From assembly GCA_910588175.1 (NCBI GenBank), contig CAJUQQ010000005.1:1-64000 (forward strand): 64,000 bases of DNA, in the 5' to 3' direction. The notes under the pieces were generated by a model. The model did not search any database and had not been told where the DNA came from. It saw nothing but the letters and a program-made list of their open reading frames with translations. The stretch comes from an uncultured Oscillibacter sp. Its GTDB lineage: Bacteria; Bacillota; Clostridia; Oscillospirales; Oscillospiraceae. The translations under genes were made by a program, and so were the position numbers. Positions 16,439 through 23,899 of this stretch are shown piece by piece (within the stretch, counting starts at the first letter, position 1; the number at the start of each line of letters is the position of its first letter).

Positions 16439-16944
16439 GCCCGCTCCCTCCCCAGGGCCTCCTCCAGCCGGGTGACGATGGCCTCCGGCGTCTCCCGGCC
16501 GTTGTTCTCAATGACAAAATCCGGCCGCTTCGGCTCGTCGAAGGGGATGTCCATCCCCACCACGTCCTTTCCGGCGGTGTAGAGCCCCTTCTGGTTCCGC
16601 CGCAGCAGCACGTCCCTGTCCACCTTGATATAAATCTCCCGGTAGTTCTCGATGTTCTCCCGGTTCCAGTCCCGGACGGCGGTGTACATGCAAATGCTGC
16701 ACACCACCACGTCGATGCCCTGGTCCGAGAGCATTTTCGCCACGCGGAAGGTCCGCCCCGCGCCCTTGCGGCGGGACTCCTCGCTGTAGCTGATGTCCTC
16801 GTTGTACACCAGCCGGATGCTGTCCCCGTCCAGCAGCACCACGTCGTTTTTCCGGGCTTTCAGGCGGCGGTGAAAGAGCCCGCCCAGGGTCGTCTTTCCC
16901 GCGCCGGAGAGGCCGGTGAAGAAATATACCGTTCCTTTTTCCAT
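16435..16944 (-). CDS. Adenylylsulfate-kinase-like protein
   Basis: 169 residues. P-loop FFTGLSGAGKTTL at residues 8-20, LLDGDSIR, then SEESRRKGAGRTFRVAKML and KGLYTAGKDVVGMDIPFDEP all follow the CysC order. CysC phosphorylates adenylylsulfate to PAPS, the donor used by sulfotransferases. No ATP sulfurylase is in the window. The gene upstream encodes a sulfotransferase-like protein, so PAPS supply for sulfation is one reading. The other is that this CysC relative phosphorylates a sugar or phosphonate intermediate. A GGAGGA site precedes the ATG; the gene is coupled to the PEP mutase gene downstream. Confidence 0.75.
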   Translation of the reverse strand: MEKGTVYFFTGLSGAGKTTLGGLFHRRLKARKNDVVLLDGDSIRLVYNEDISYSEESRRKGAGRTFRVAKMLSDQGIDVVVCSICMYTAVRDWNRENIENYREIYIKVDRDVLLRRNQKGLYTAGKDVVGMDIPFDEPKRPDFVIENNGRETPEAIVTRLEEALGRERA

Positions 16945-16954
16945 AGGGTCCTCC

Positions 16955-18967
16955 TCAGTGGTACAAGGGCTGTTCCAGCAGCGCCGGGTCCAGCCGCAGC
17001 GCGGGCATCATCCGCAAGGGCTGGCCCTGGAGGTTTACCAGGCGGAGGCCCCGCATGAGAATTTTGGAGTTTCGCAGGCGCTTTTCCGCAATCCCGTCGA
17101 TATAACCGTCCGCCACGGTTTCAATCTCCGCCTCAATTTCCTCCTCCGTCTGCACCAGACCTTCCGGAGTCTCCCGCGTGTCCCGGAAAAAGTTCTTCCA
17201 AGTCTTTTTAATAAACTTATTCATAGTGGTGAAGCCCCCGATCAGCTTCTCCACCTCCGCTTCGTCCATAGGTCTGCCATCGTAGTATTGGAAATCATAC
17301 CCGTAATACTCGTAGGCCTCCCGCAGGAAATACTCCAGGAAGCACCGCTCATCATCGTTGACATACCCGTCGTAGGTCTTGTAAATCGCGGCGGGGTCAA
17401 AGCCCCGGACGTTGCCCTTATAGCTCTCCGGGTCCAGCCTGCCCTCGTCGGAGCAATAGGTCAGCGTCTCGGTATAGGGCAGGTCCAAAAACGCCGCCAG
17501 GGCGGTAAACGTGGCCTTGGCATTCAGCTTGCCGTCCTCAAACCGGACCAGGACGCTGTCCCGGTACAGCCGGTCACTGGGGTCGATCATAAAGCTACGG
17601 TTCAGGACGCGGTTGAACAGTGCGTCGTCAAAAATAACGTCCTTCCCCGATTCTTTGATTTTCTCTTCGGCCCGGTCATCCATGAACTTTACCGCCGCGC
17701 CATGGCTGGTGGTAATGCGGCGCATGGGGGTGAAGGTCTTGATATACTTGAAACCCTGGAACAGCGGGGAATTCCGTATTTTCTCATAGTCGCTGGAAAA
17801 CAGAATCGCCTGGTTTCTCTCCTCGTCCACCCGCAGGTCGTACACCAGGTTGGGGAAGTGGGGCTGGAAAAACAGGGCCGGTACGATTCGGGAATCCTTG
17901 TCCAGCAGGGGATTCTGCTTCTTGTCCCGGAGATAAATGGCCGCCATGATGTCCTTGGGCGTGCGGCCCTTCATCTCGTAAAGCTGCTTCGCCACCCGGA
18001 AGGGCCATGCGCCGAACACCTGGCGCAGTTCCTTCAGATTCTTCACGCTGAGCAGACTTTTCTCTACCGACTGCACTACCTCCTCCATATTGGATAAGAA
18101 AACAGAGGGGTACATCAGCAGATTCGGGTGGGCGTCGAAGACCTCGTTGAAAAAGTCGCCGCCGTTGTGGGTGGAGAGCTGGGTGTGCCAGATCAGGCGG
18201 TTCAGCTCCCGGATATCCACCCCGTGGGGCACAAAGCGGCTGTAGTCAATGCCGAAGCGCTCTTTAAAATCAATGGGGTACTGGCTGATCTCCTCCCCGA
18301 TAAGGAAAACCAGCTTTTGCTCCCGCAGCAGCGGGCGCAGGTCCAACACCTGGAGGTGCGCGCAGAAGGTCCCCCAGTCCGTATAGTGCAGGTACACATG
18401 GTTCTCCCGGGCCACGTGCTCGCTTTTGCGCACGTTGTCCCGGAGGTATTCCAATTCATATTGTGAATAAACGTCCTCCGCCAGAATGGGCTTCTCCAAG
18501 TCCTTGAAGAAGTTCCGGCTGACGACGGGATTTTTGAAGTTGATATAATCCCCGAAGCGCTCCTCCGCCGGGAAGAAGGGGAGGTAGCCGTCGTCGTCAT
18601 AGGGATAAAACCGGATGGGCAGGTCCTCAAAGGGGACGAAGTCCTCCCGGAAGAAATAGGGGTATGGGGCCAGCAGGGCGCGGTTTTTCTCGTAGCGCTC
18701 CCGCAGGGCCTCCTCATTGGGCTGGTAAAAGGCCTGGGTCATGACGGACAGCGCGTCCTCCCGGAAGTGCCCGTGATCGTAAAGATTCCGGAAGCAGGTG
18801 TAGGAGACCCGGTAGTCCCCCCCGTGCTCCAGAATGTACAGGGCCGACTCCATGTCCTGGGCCGGGTCCTGTCCGTTGTTCTCGTGAATGGCCAGGGCGT
18901 ACGCCCGGCAGGCGTCCTCCCCCTGCTCCAGCTGGGCCAGCTTCCTTGCAATGTCAATCGCTTTCAT
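16955..18967 (-). CDS. Large protein with sulfotransferase-like features, next to flagellin
   Basis: 670 residues, no signal peptide or membrane segment. I do not recognise the whole protein. Near residue 265 the segment STHNGGDFFNEVFDAHPNL resembles the 5'-phosphosulfate-binding region of sulfotransferases (RSGTTxL...LxAHP), but the P-loop-like residues are replaced. Near residue 475 SVLVRFEDGKLNAKATF followed by FLDLPYTETL resembles their 3'-phosphate-binding region. The N-terminal ~200 residues are helical and rich in aromatic and acidic residues. It is the first island gene after flagellin and directly precedes the APS-kinase-like gene, which makes a sulfate (or other) transfer to flagellin glycan attractive but unproven. 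Confidence 0.45.
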   Translation of the reverse strand: MKAIDIARKLAQLEQGEDACRAYALAIHENNGQDPAQDMESALYILEHGGDYRVSYTCFRNLYDHGHFREDALSVMTQAFYQPNEEALRERYEKNRALLAPYPYFFREDFVPFEDLPIRFYPYDDDGYLPFFPAEERFGDYINFKNPVVSRNFFKDLEKPILAEDVYSQYELEYLRDNVRKSEHVARENHVYLHYTDWGTFCAHLQVLDLRPLLREQKLVFLIGEEISQYPIDFKERFGIDYSRFVPHGVDIRELNRLIWHTQLSTHNGGDFFNEVFDAHPNLLMYPSVFLSNMEEVVQSVEKSLLSVKNLKELRQVFGAWPFRVAKQLYEMKGRTPKDIMAAIYLRDKKQNPLLDKDSRIVPALFFQPHFPNLVYDLRVDEERNQAILFSSDYEKIRNSPLFQGFKYIKTFTPMRRITTSHGAAVKFMDDRAEEKIKESGKDVIFDDALFNRVLNRSFMIDPSDRLYRDSVLVRFEDGKLNAKATFTALAAFLDLPYTETLTYCSDEGRLDPESYKGNVRGFDPAAIYKTYDGYVNDDERCFLEYFLREAYEYYGYDFQYYDGRPMDEAEVEKLIGGFTTMNKFIKKTWKNFFRDTRETPEGLVQTEEEIEAEIETVADGYIDGIAEKRLRNSKILMRGLRLVNLQGQPLRMMPALRLDPALLEQPLYH

Positions 18968-19084
18968 TCAACCGATTCCTTTCGTGTTTTCATGAACAGA
19001 AAACGGGGACGGGCTTGCGCCCGCCCCCGTTTGGCTGTGGGTATCATAGGGTCTTGTATTCCGCGTCTCCCGTCCCCCCTCCGA

Positions 19085-19185
19085 CGCAAACCAGCGAAGC
19101 GTTTGCGGAGGAAGAGGAAGCGCAAGGGAGCGGGCGCAGTTTTCGCCGTCAGGCGGAAACGGAGCCAAGCGGACTTTGCGCCGAA
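19085..19185 (-). repeat. Structured repeat 3' of flagellin
   Basis: Read on the minus strand directly after the flagellin stop, the core is CTCCGTTTCCGCC ... GGCGAAAACTGCGCCCGC, followed by a second hairpin (CGCAAACGCTTCG / CGAAGCGTTTGCG). The same core in the same orientation follows tRNA-Arg, tRNA-Ser and PFOR. It may serve as a 3'-UTR structure or processing signal. Confidence 0.75.
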
Positions 19186-20766
19186 TCAGCCGAGCAGCTG
19201 CAGCACGCCCTGGGGAACAGCGTTGGCCTGGGCCAGCATCGCCTGAGCGGACTGGATCAGGATGTTGTTCTTGGTGTAGCTCATCATTTCCTCGGCCACG
19301 TCGGTGTCGCGGATGGTGGACTCGGCGTCCTGGATGTTCTCGGCCATGACGCTCAGGTTCTTCTGCGTGTGCTCCAGGCGGTTCTGGAGAGCGCCCAGAT
19401 CGCCGCGGATGCCGGAAACATAGTTGATGGCGGACTTGATCACGCTGATCGCGGAGGCCGCGCCGTCCTGGGTTCCGATGTCGATGCCGTCAATGCCCAT
19501 GGCGGCGGTGTGCATATCGCCGATGGAGACCTGCATCTGGTTGTAGCTGTCGGAGGTGTCGCCGATCTGGAGCCGCAGGGGGCTGCCGGTCTTGGCGTTT
19601 CCGGAGGCAACATCATATTTGTTGTTGGCGTAGGTGATGTTCAGGCCGGTCTTCTGGGACAGCTCCTTGGCAATATGCGCATCGCCGGTAGAGGTGGCCT
19701 TGATCACATTGATGGACTTATCCGTAATTTTCGCAATAGCGTCATCGTCCGCCGCGATCACAAATTTCTGGCCGTTGATGGTGAAGACGCAGTCCTCCAG
19801 CTTGCCGTTGCCCTCGCTCTTGGTGTACAGCTTGATAGCCGAACTCTTGAAGCTGATGGCGGGGTCCTTGGCGGAGGTCTTCACGGAGACTTCCTTGTTG
19901 GCCACCGTAGAGATGGTGTTGTTGGAAGTCTTGGTGATCTGGATGGAGCCCACCTGGGGAGCGTTGAGGCCCGCCACCTTCGCGTCGAACTGGATCGTGC
20001 CGTCCGCGGGAGTGGAGATGGAGAAGTCGTTGGCCAGGTTGCCCTTGGTCTCGTTCTTGATGATGGTGGCAAACTCCGTGGCGGAGACCGCAGAGGTGGT
20101 GGTCAGGTTGTACTTGGTGCCGTTGGCGGTGGTCACATAGGTCTTATCGCTGGAGACGGTCAGCTCCACATTGGCGGACTTTCCGTTGGTCAGGCCGATG
20201 GTGATGTTCAGCTTGTCGCCGGCCTTCAGCTGAGTGGCGTTGGCAGTGAGGGCCAGAGAATACTGACCGGCAACCGCGGCGGCCTCGTCGGTGACCAGGC
20301 TGGTCTTGAAGTTGTTGATGGAGACGCTTCCGCCGTCCTTGGACATGGAGCCGTCCAGCAGGTTGATGCCGTTGAAGTTGGCGGAGTCGGCAATCCGGTT
20401 GATTTCGGTCTTGAGGGCGTCGACCTCTTTCTGGAGGTTCAGGCGGTCCACGGGATCGTCATAGGTGCCGTTGGCGGACTGGGTGGCCAGGTAGTCCATG
20501 CGGTTGAGCATGTCCTGGATTTCCTGCATGGCGCCCTCGGCGGTCTTCACCAGGGAGATGCCGTCCTTGACGTTTTTCTGGGCGGCGTTCAGGCCGGTGA
20601 TCTGGGCCCGCATCTTCTCGGAAATGGCAAGGCCCGCGGCGTCGTCACCGGCGCGGTTGATCTTGTAGCCGGAGCTCAGCTTTTCCAGGTTCTTAGACAG
20701 AGCGCTGGTGTTGGTGTTGTAGTTCCGGTAGGCGTTCATCGCCATAATATTGTGCTGAATACGCAT
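19186..20766 (-). CDS. hag: Flagellin
   Basis: 526 residues. The conserved D0/D1 ends are complete: MRIQHNIMAMNAYRN, SALSKNLEKLSSGYKINRAG and DDAAGLAISEKMRAQ at the N-terminus; DTDVAEEMMSYTKNNILIQ, AQAMLAQAN and VPQGVLQLLG at the C-terminus. Residues about 140-430 are the variable, surface-exposed part, rich in Ser, Thr, Asn and Lys, so it offers many sites for O-glycosylation. It is longer than the minimal ~280-residue clostridial flagellins. A sigma-D promoter lies at 20946-20972 and GGAGA precedes the ATG. A glycan-type gene island follows on the same strand, a common arrangement for flagellin glycosylation loci. Confidence 0.97.
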   Translation of the reverse strand: MRIQHNIMAMNAYRNYNTNTSALSKNLEKLSSGYKINRAGDDAAGLAISEKMRAQITGLNAAQKNVKDGISLVKTAEGAMQEIQDMLNRMDYLATQSANGTYDDPVDRLNLQKEVDALKTEINRIADSANFNGINLLDGSMSKDGGSVSINNFKTSLVTDEAAAVAGQYSLALTANATQLKAGDKLNITIGLTNGKSANVELTVSSDKTYVTTANGTKYNLTTTSAVSATEFATIIKNETKGNLANDFSISTPADGTIQFDAKVAGLNAPQVGSIQITKTSNNTISTVANKEVSVKTSAKDPAISFKSSAIKLYTKSEGNGKLEDCVFTINGQKFVIAADDDAIAKITDKSINVIKATSTGDAHIAKELSQKTGLNITYANNKYDVASGNAKTGSPLRLQIGDTSDSYNQMQVSIGDMHTAAMGIDGIDIGTQDGAASAISVIKSAINYVSGIRGDLGALQNRLEHTQKNLSVMAENIQDAESTIRDTDVAEEMMSYTKNNILIQSAQAMLAQANAVPQGVLQLLG

Positions 20767-20945
20767 AATGAAATCTCCTTTTCAAATTCAGCGGCCGCTC
20801 ATCCTTGCGGTCCGCTCCGTGGGTCGCGCCGCCCGTGCTGGCCCATACCGGCCGGATGTGGGTCAGGCGTTTGGCGCAGGGGAGCCGGTGTCTTCCAGCC
20901 GTACGAGCCGGTTGTCCGGCGGGCCTCACAGCCCTTACACTAGGC

Positions 20946-20972
20946 ATATCGGCGTGTTTCCGGGAAAATTAA
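20946..20972 (-). promoter_or_regulatory. Sigma-D (sigma-28) promoter of flagellin
   Basis: On the minus strand TTAA (20969-20972), 15 bp, then GCCGATAT (20946-20953), an exact match to the Bacillus sigma-D -10 box. Transcription would start about 170 nt before the flagellin ATG, leaving a GC-rich leader with short inverted repeats. Confidence 0.85.
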
Positions 20973-21121
20973 GAGGGCCGGGAAAATTTTTTCGGAAAAG
21001 GCATTTCGGCAATTTCCAGACATCACCAGACCCCCGGCGGCATAAGCCGGGGAAAACGGCGGATACTAGCTTTTGCCAGAGCGACATAGAACCCATTACT
21101 TTTTCAAAGGAGTTTTTCGAT

Positions 21122-21664
21122 ATGAAAGCAACAGGAATTGTGCGCCGGATCGACGACCTTGGCCGGGTGGTGATTCCCAAGGAAATCCGCCGCACCATGC
21201 GCATCCGGGAGGGGGACCCCCTGGAGATTTACACCAGCCGGGACGGCGAGGTGATTTTCAAGAAGTACTCCCTGCTGGGCGGCGTGGAGGACTTCGCCGG
21301 ACAGCTCTGCGAGACCATGAGCCGGTCCACCGGAAGCATCTGCGCCGTGACGGACCGGGACACGGTGATTTCCGTGGCGGGCGGCGGCAAGCGGGAGCTG
21401 CTGGGCAAGCGGGTCACCTCCGAGCTGGAGCAGATCATGGAAAGCCGCCGCATCTACCAGTACGACGGCGAGGGAAGCCCCATTCCCGTCTGCGACGGCA
21501 CGGACAAGCTGGTGACCAACGTGGCGGCCCCCATCCTCTCCGAGGGGGACCTGCTGGGCATGGTGCTGTTTGTGGGGTCCACCCCCGGCGCCACCACCGG
21601 CGACACCGAGTACAAGCTGGCCCAGACCATCGCCGCCTTCCTGGGGCGGCATATGGAGGCCTGA
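21122..21664 (+). CDS. spoVT: Stage V sporulation regulator SpoVT
   Basis: 180 residues, the usual SpoVT length. The N-terminal AbrB-type swapped-hairpin DNA-binding domain reads MKATGIVRRIDDLGRVVIPK then EIRRTMRIREGDPLEIY. The C-terminal ~120 residues form the GAF-like domain (SRSTGSICAVTDRDTVISVA, TLAQTIAAFLGRHME-type helix). It controls late forespore genes. ATG 21122 fits the family's conserved start and an AAAGGAG site; upstream in-frame codons do not. Monocistronic, divergent from flagellin. A GGAAACGG / CCGTTTTCC hairpin follows the stop near 21680. Confidence 0.93.
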   Translation: MKATGIVRRIDDLGRVVIPKEIRRTMRIREGDPLEIYTSRDGEVIFKKYSLLGGVEDFAGQLCETMSRSTGSICAVTDRDTVISVAGGGKRELLGKRVTSELEQIMESRRIYQYDGEGSPIPVCDGTDKLVTNVAAPILSEGDLLGMVLFVGSTPGATTGDTEYKLAQTIAAFLGRHMEA

Positions 21665-21812
21665 CGCGCCCCGCGCGCATGGGAAACGGTCCGGAAGGGC
21701 CGTTTTCCGCCCCCTGGGCGGACAGCGGACCTTCCGCCTCCAGGCAAGAGACATCCTACAACGTTGACAGAAATCATATGTCTCAGGGCCTTGGATTTTG
21801 TCACATCCTCCA

Positions 21813-21842
21813 TTGACAGCGGCCCCGTTCCGGGTGTACGCT
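21813..21842 (+). promoter_or_regulatory. Likely promoter of the T-box leader
   Basis: A consensus TTGACA at 21813-21818 is followed 18 bp later by TACGCT (21837-21842), placing the start a short way before the T-box stem I. Confidence 0.5.
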
Positions 21843-21874
21843 TTTATGCAACAAAGGAATACGGCAAACGGCGT

Positions 21875-22160
21875 TGATGGAGAAAAGTACCGGCGGGCGT
21901 TCCGCTCCAGTGAGCGGGGGACAGTGCAAACCCCGCGCAAAGAGCCTCCGGGAAGAACACTCCGTAGCTCCAAGCTGAACCTGGGCGGAACACTCTCCCT
22001 CCCCCGGCAGTAGGCGCGGCGAGTTGTGATCGTTACCTCACACGGGCTTGTTGGAGCCTTGAAGGTGACCGCCCCCGGTGAGACGGGGAGGTAAATCAGG
22101 TGGCACCGCGGATAGCAGCTATTCGTCCTGAATGTTCAGGAGATAGCTGCGTTTTTATTT
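21875..22160 (+). promoter_or_regulatory. T-box riboswitch, asparagine type
   Basis: The leader begins GATGGAGAAAAGTACC (stem I with AGTA). It has the distal CCAGTGAGCGGGGG / GTGCAAACCCC region, a probable specifier AAC followed by A at 21956-21958, and the T-box bulge GGTGGCACCGCGG at 22099-22111. TGGC in the bulge would pair with a tRNA end GCCA, as expected for tRNA-Asn. A terminator hairpin (22114-22156, then GTTTTTATTTT) follows. Uncharged tRNA-Asn should favour the antiterminator and raise expression of the asparagine synthetase gene 40 bp downstream. The specifier is inferred by position; the T-box itself is clear. Confidence 0.92.
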
Positions 22161-22200
22161 TCCCAGACGGGAAAGCCATATCAATTCGGAGGTGCTTGTT

Positions 22201-23787
22201 ATGTGTTCGATTATGGGTTTTGAGAAAAAGGACGTCACGCGGGAGGAGCTTCAGCCCTTCTTTGCGCGCACGAAATCCCGGGGGCCGGATATGTCCCGCG
22301 TTGTGGAAACCCCAACAGGGTGGCTCTGCTTCCACCGGCTGGCCATCATGGGCCTGACCCCGGAGGGGATGCAGCCCTTCCGGCTGGGCGGGGACTATCT
22401 GGTGTGCAACGGGGAAATCTACGGCTTCCGGCCTTTGAAGCGGCAGCTTCAGGAGCGGGGCTACTCGTTTCAAAGCGGCAGCGACTGCGAGATTCTGCTG
22501 CCCCTCTACCGGGAGTACGGCCTGGAGATGTTCGCCCGGCTGGACGCGGAATTCGCCCTGGTCCTCTACGACGGGAGGACGGATTCCCTCATCGCCGCCC
22601 GGGACCCCATCGGCATCCGTCCCCTATTCTACGGATACGACCGCTCCGGCGGCATCGTCTTCGCCAGCGAGGCCAAGAACCTGGTGGGGCTGTGCCGGGA
22701 AATCCGCCCCTTCCCGCCGGGGCACTACTACGCCGGGGGAACCTTCGTCCGCTACGCCGATTTTACCACGGTAAGCGAATACTGCCGGGACGACCGGGAG
22801 ACTGCCTGCAAGCATATTCGCGACAAGCTCATCGCCGGGGTCGACAAGCGGCTGGACGCCGACGCGCCCCTGGGCTTCCTCCTCTCCGGCGGGCTGGACT
22901 CCAGCCTCGTCTGCGCCATTTCCTCCATCGTCCTGGGGAAAAAGATCCGGACCTTCGCCATCGGCATGGACAAGGACGCCATCGACCTCAAATACGCCCG
23001 GGAGGCGGCGGATTACATCGGGGCCGACCACACCGAGGTCTATATGACCCGGGAGGAGGTCCTGGCGACCCTGGATGAGCTGATTGCCCTGCTGGGCACC
23101 TGGGACATCACCACCATCCGGGCCAGCATGGGGATGTACCTTTGCTGCAAGGCCATCCACGAGCGGACGGACATCCGGGTGCTGCTGACCGGGGAGATTT
23201 CCGACGAGCTCTTCGGCTATAAGTACACGGACTTCGCCCCCAGCGGCGAGGAGTTCCAGAAAGAGGCAAAAAAGCGGGTGGATGAGCTTTACATGTACGA
23301 CGTGCTCCGGGCGGACCGCTGCATCTCCGTCAACTCCCTGGAGGCCCGGGTGCCCTTCGGCGACCTGGATTTCGTGAAATACGTCATGTCCCTGGACCCC
23401 GAGATGAAGCGGAACACCTACGGCATGGGGAAGTACCTGCTCCGCCACGCCTTTGAGAAGGACCGCCTCCTGCCGGAGGGCATCCTCTGGCGGCAGAAGG
23501 CCGCCTTCTCCGACGCCGTGGGCCACTCCATGGTGGACGACCTGAAAGCCTACGCCCAGGAGAAATACACGGACGGAGAATTCGAGGCCCTGCGGCACAA
23601 GTACGATTACCACTGCCCGCCCTTCACCAAGGAGAGCCTGCTGTACCGGGAGATCTTCGAGAAGCACTACCCGGGACAGGCGGCGATGATCCGGGATTTC
23701 TGGATGCCCAACAAGTCCTGGGCGGGATGCGACGTGGACGATCCTTCCGCCCGGGCCCTGAGCAACTACGGCGCCAGCGGACAATGA
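22201..23787 (+). CDS. asnB: Asparagine synthase (glutamine-hydrolysing)
   Basis: 528 residues. The class II glutamine amidotransferase domain comes first, with Cys2 as the N-terminal nucleophile (MCSIMGF); this fixes the start at 22201 rather than at the TTG nine bases upstream. The synthetase domain follows, with PPi loop LSGGLDSSLVCAI near residue 230 and LTGEISDELFGYKY. It converts aspartate, ATP and glutamine into asparagine. GGAGGTG lies about 6 nt before the ATG. The Asn-type T-box in front fits this function, and glnN downstream supplies glutamine. Confidence 0.93.
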   Translation: MCSIMGFEKKDVTREELQPFFARTKSRGPDMSRVVETPTGWLCFHRLAIMGLTPEGMQPFRLGGDYLVCNGEIYGFRPLKRQLQERGYSFQSGSDCEILLPLYREYGLEMFARLDAEFALVLYDGRTDSLIAARDPIGIRPLFYGYDRSGGIVFASEAKNLVGLCREIRPFPPGHYYAGGTFVRYADFTTVSEYCRDDRETACKHIRDKLIAGVDKRLDADAPLGFLLSGGLDSSLVCAISSIVLGKKIRTFAIGMDKDAIDLKYAREAADYIGADHTEVYMTREEVLATLDELIALLGTWDITTIRASMGMYLCCKAIHERTDIRVLLTGEISDELFGYKYTDFAPSGEEFQKEAKKRVDELYMYDVLRADRCISVNSLEARVPFGDLDFVKYVMSLDPEMKRNTYGMGKYLLRHAFEKDRLLPEGILWRQKAAFSDAVGHSMVDDLKAYAQEKYTDGEFEALRHKYDYHCPPFTKESLLYREIFEKHYPGQAAMIRDFWMPNKSWAGCDVDDPSARALSNYGASGQ

Positions 23788-23843
23788 ACGGCCCTTTCAA
23801 GGGAGAGCCCCTTTCCGGGGCCGAACTTTAGAAGTATTACCAA

Positions 23844-23876
23844 TTGCCTTTGCACCGTTTTATGTTACCATATAGT
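23844..23876 (+). promoter_or_regulatory. Possible promoter of glnN
   Basis: TTGCCT (23844-23849) with TACCAT (23866-23871, 16-bp spacer), or TTGCAC (23850-23855) with TATAGT (23871-23876, 15-bp spacer), just before the GAGGAGG site. Neither pair is ideal. Confidence 0.4.
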
Positions 23877-23899
23877 CAGAAATTGAGGAGGAATGCCAT

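Noticed and set aside
16435..16944. Ordinary sulfate-assimilation cysC
   Set aside because: No cysD/cysN/sat/cysH neighbours; its position and coupling place it in the glycan island, so I call it only CysC-like.
21764..21769. TTGACA after spoVT as a promoter
   Set aside because: No acceptable -10 at 16-18 bp; the TTGACA at 21813 fits better.
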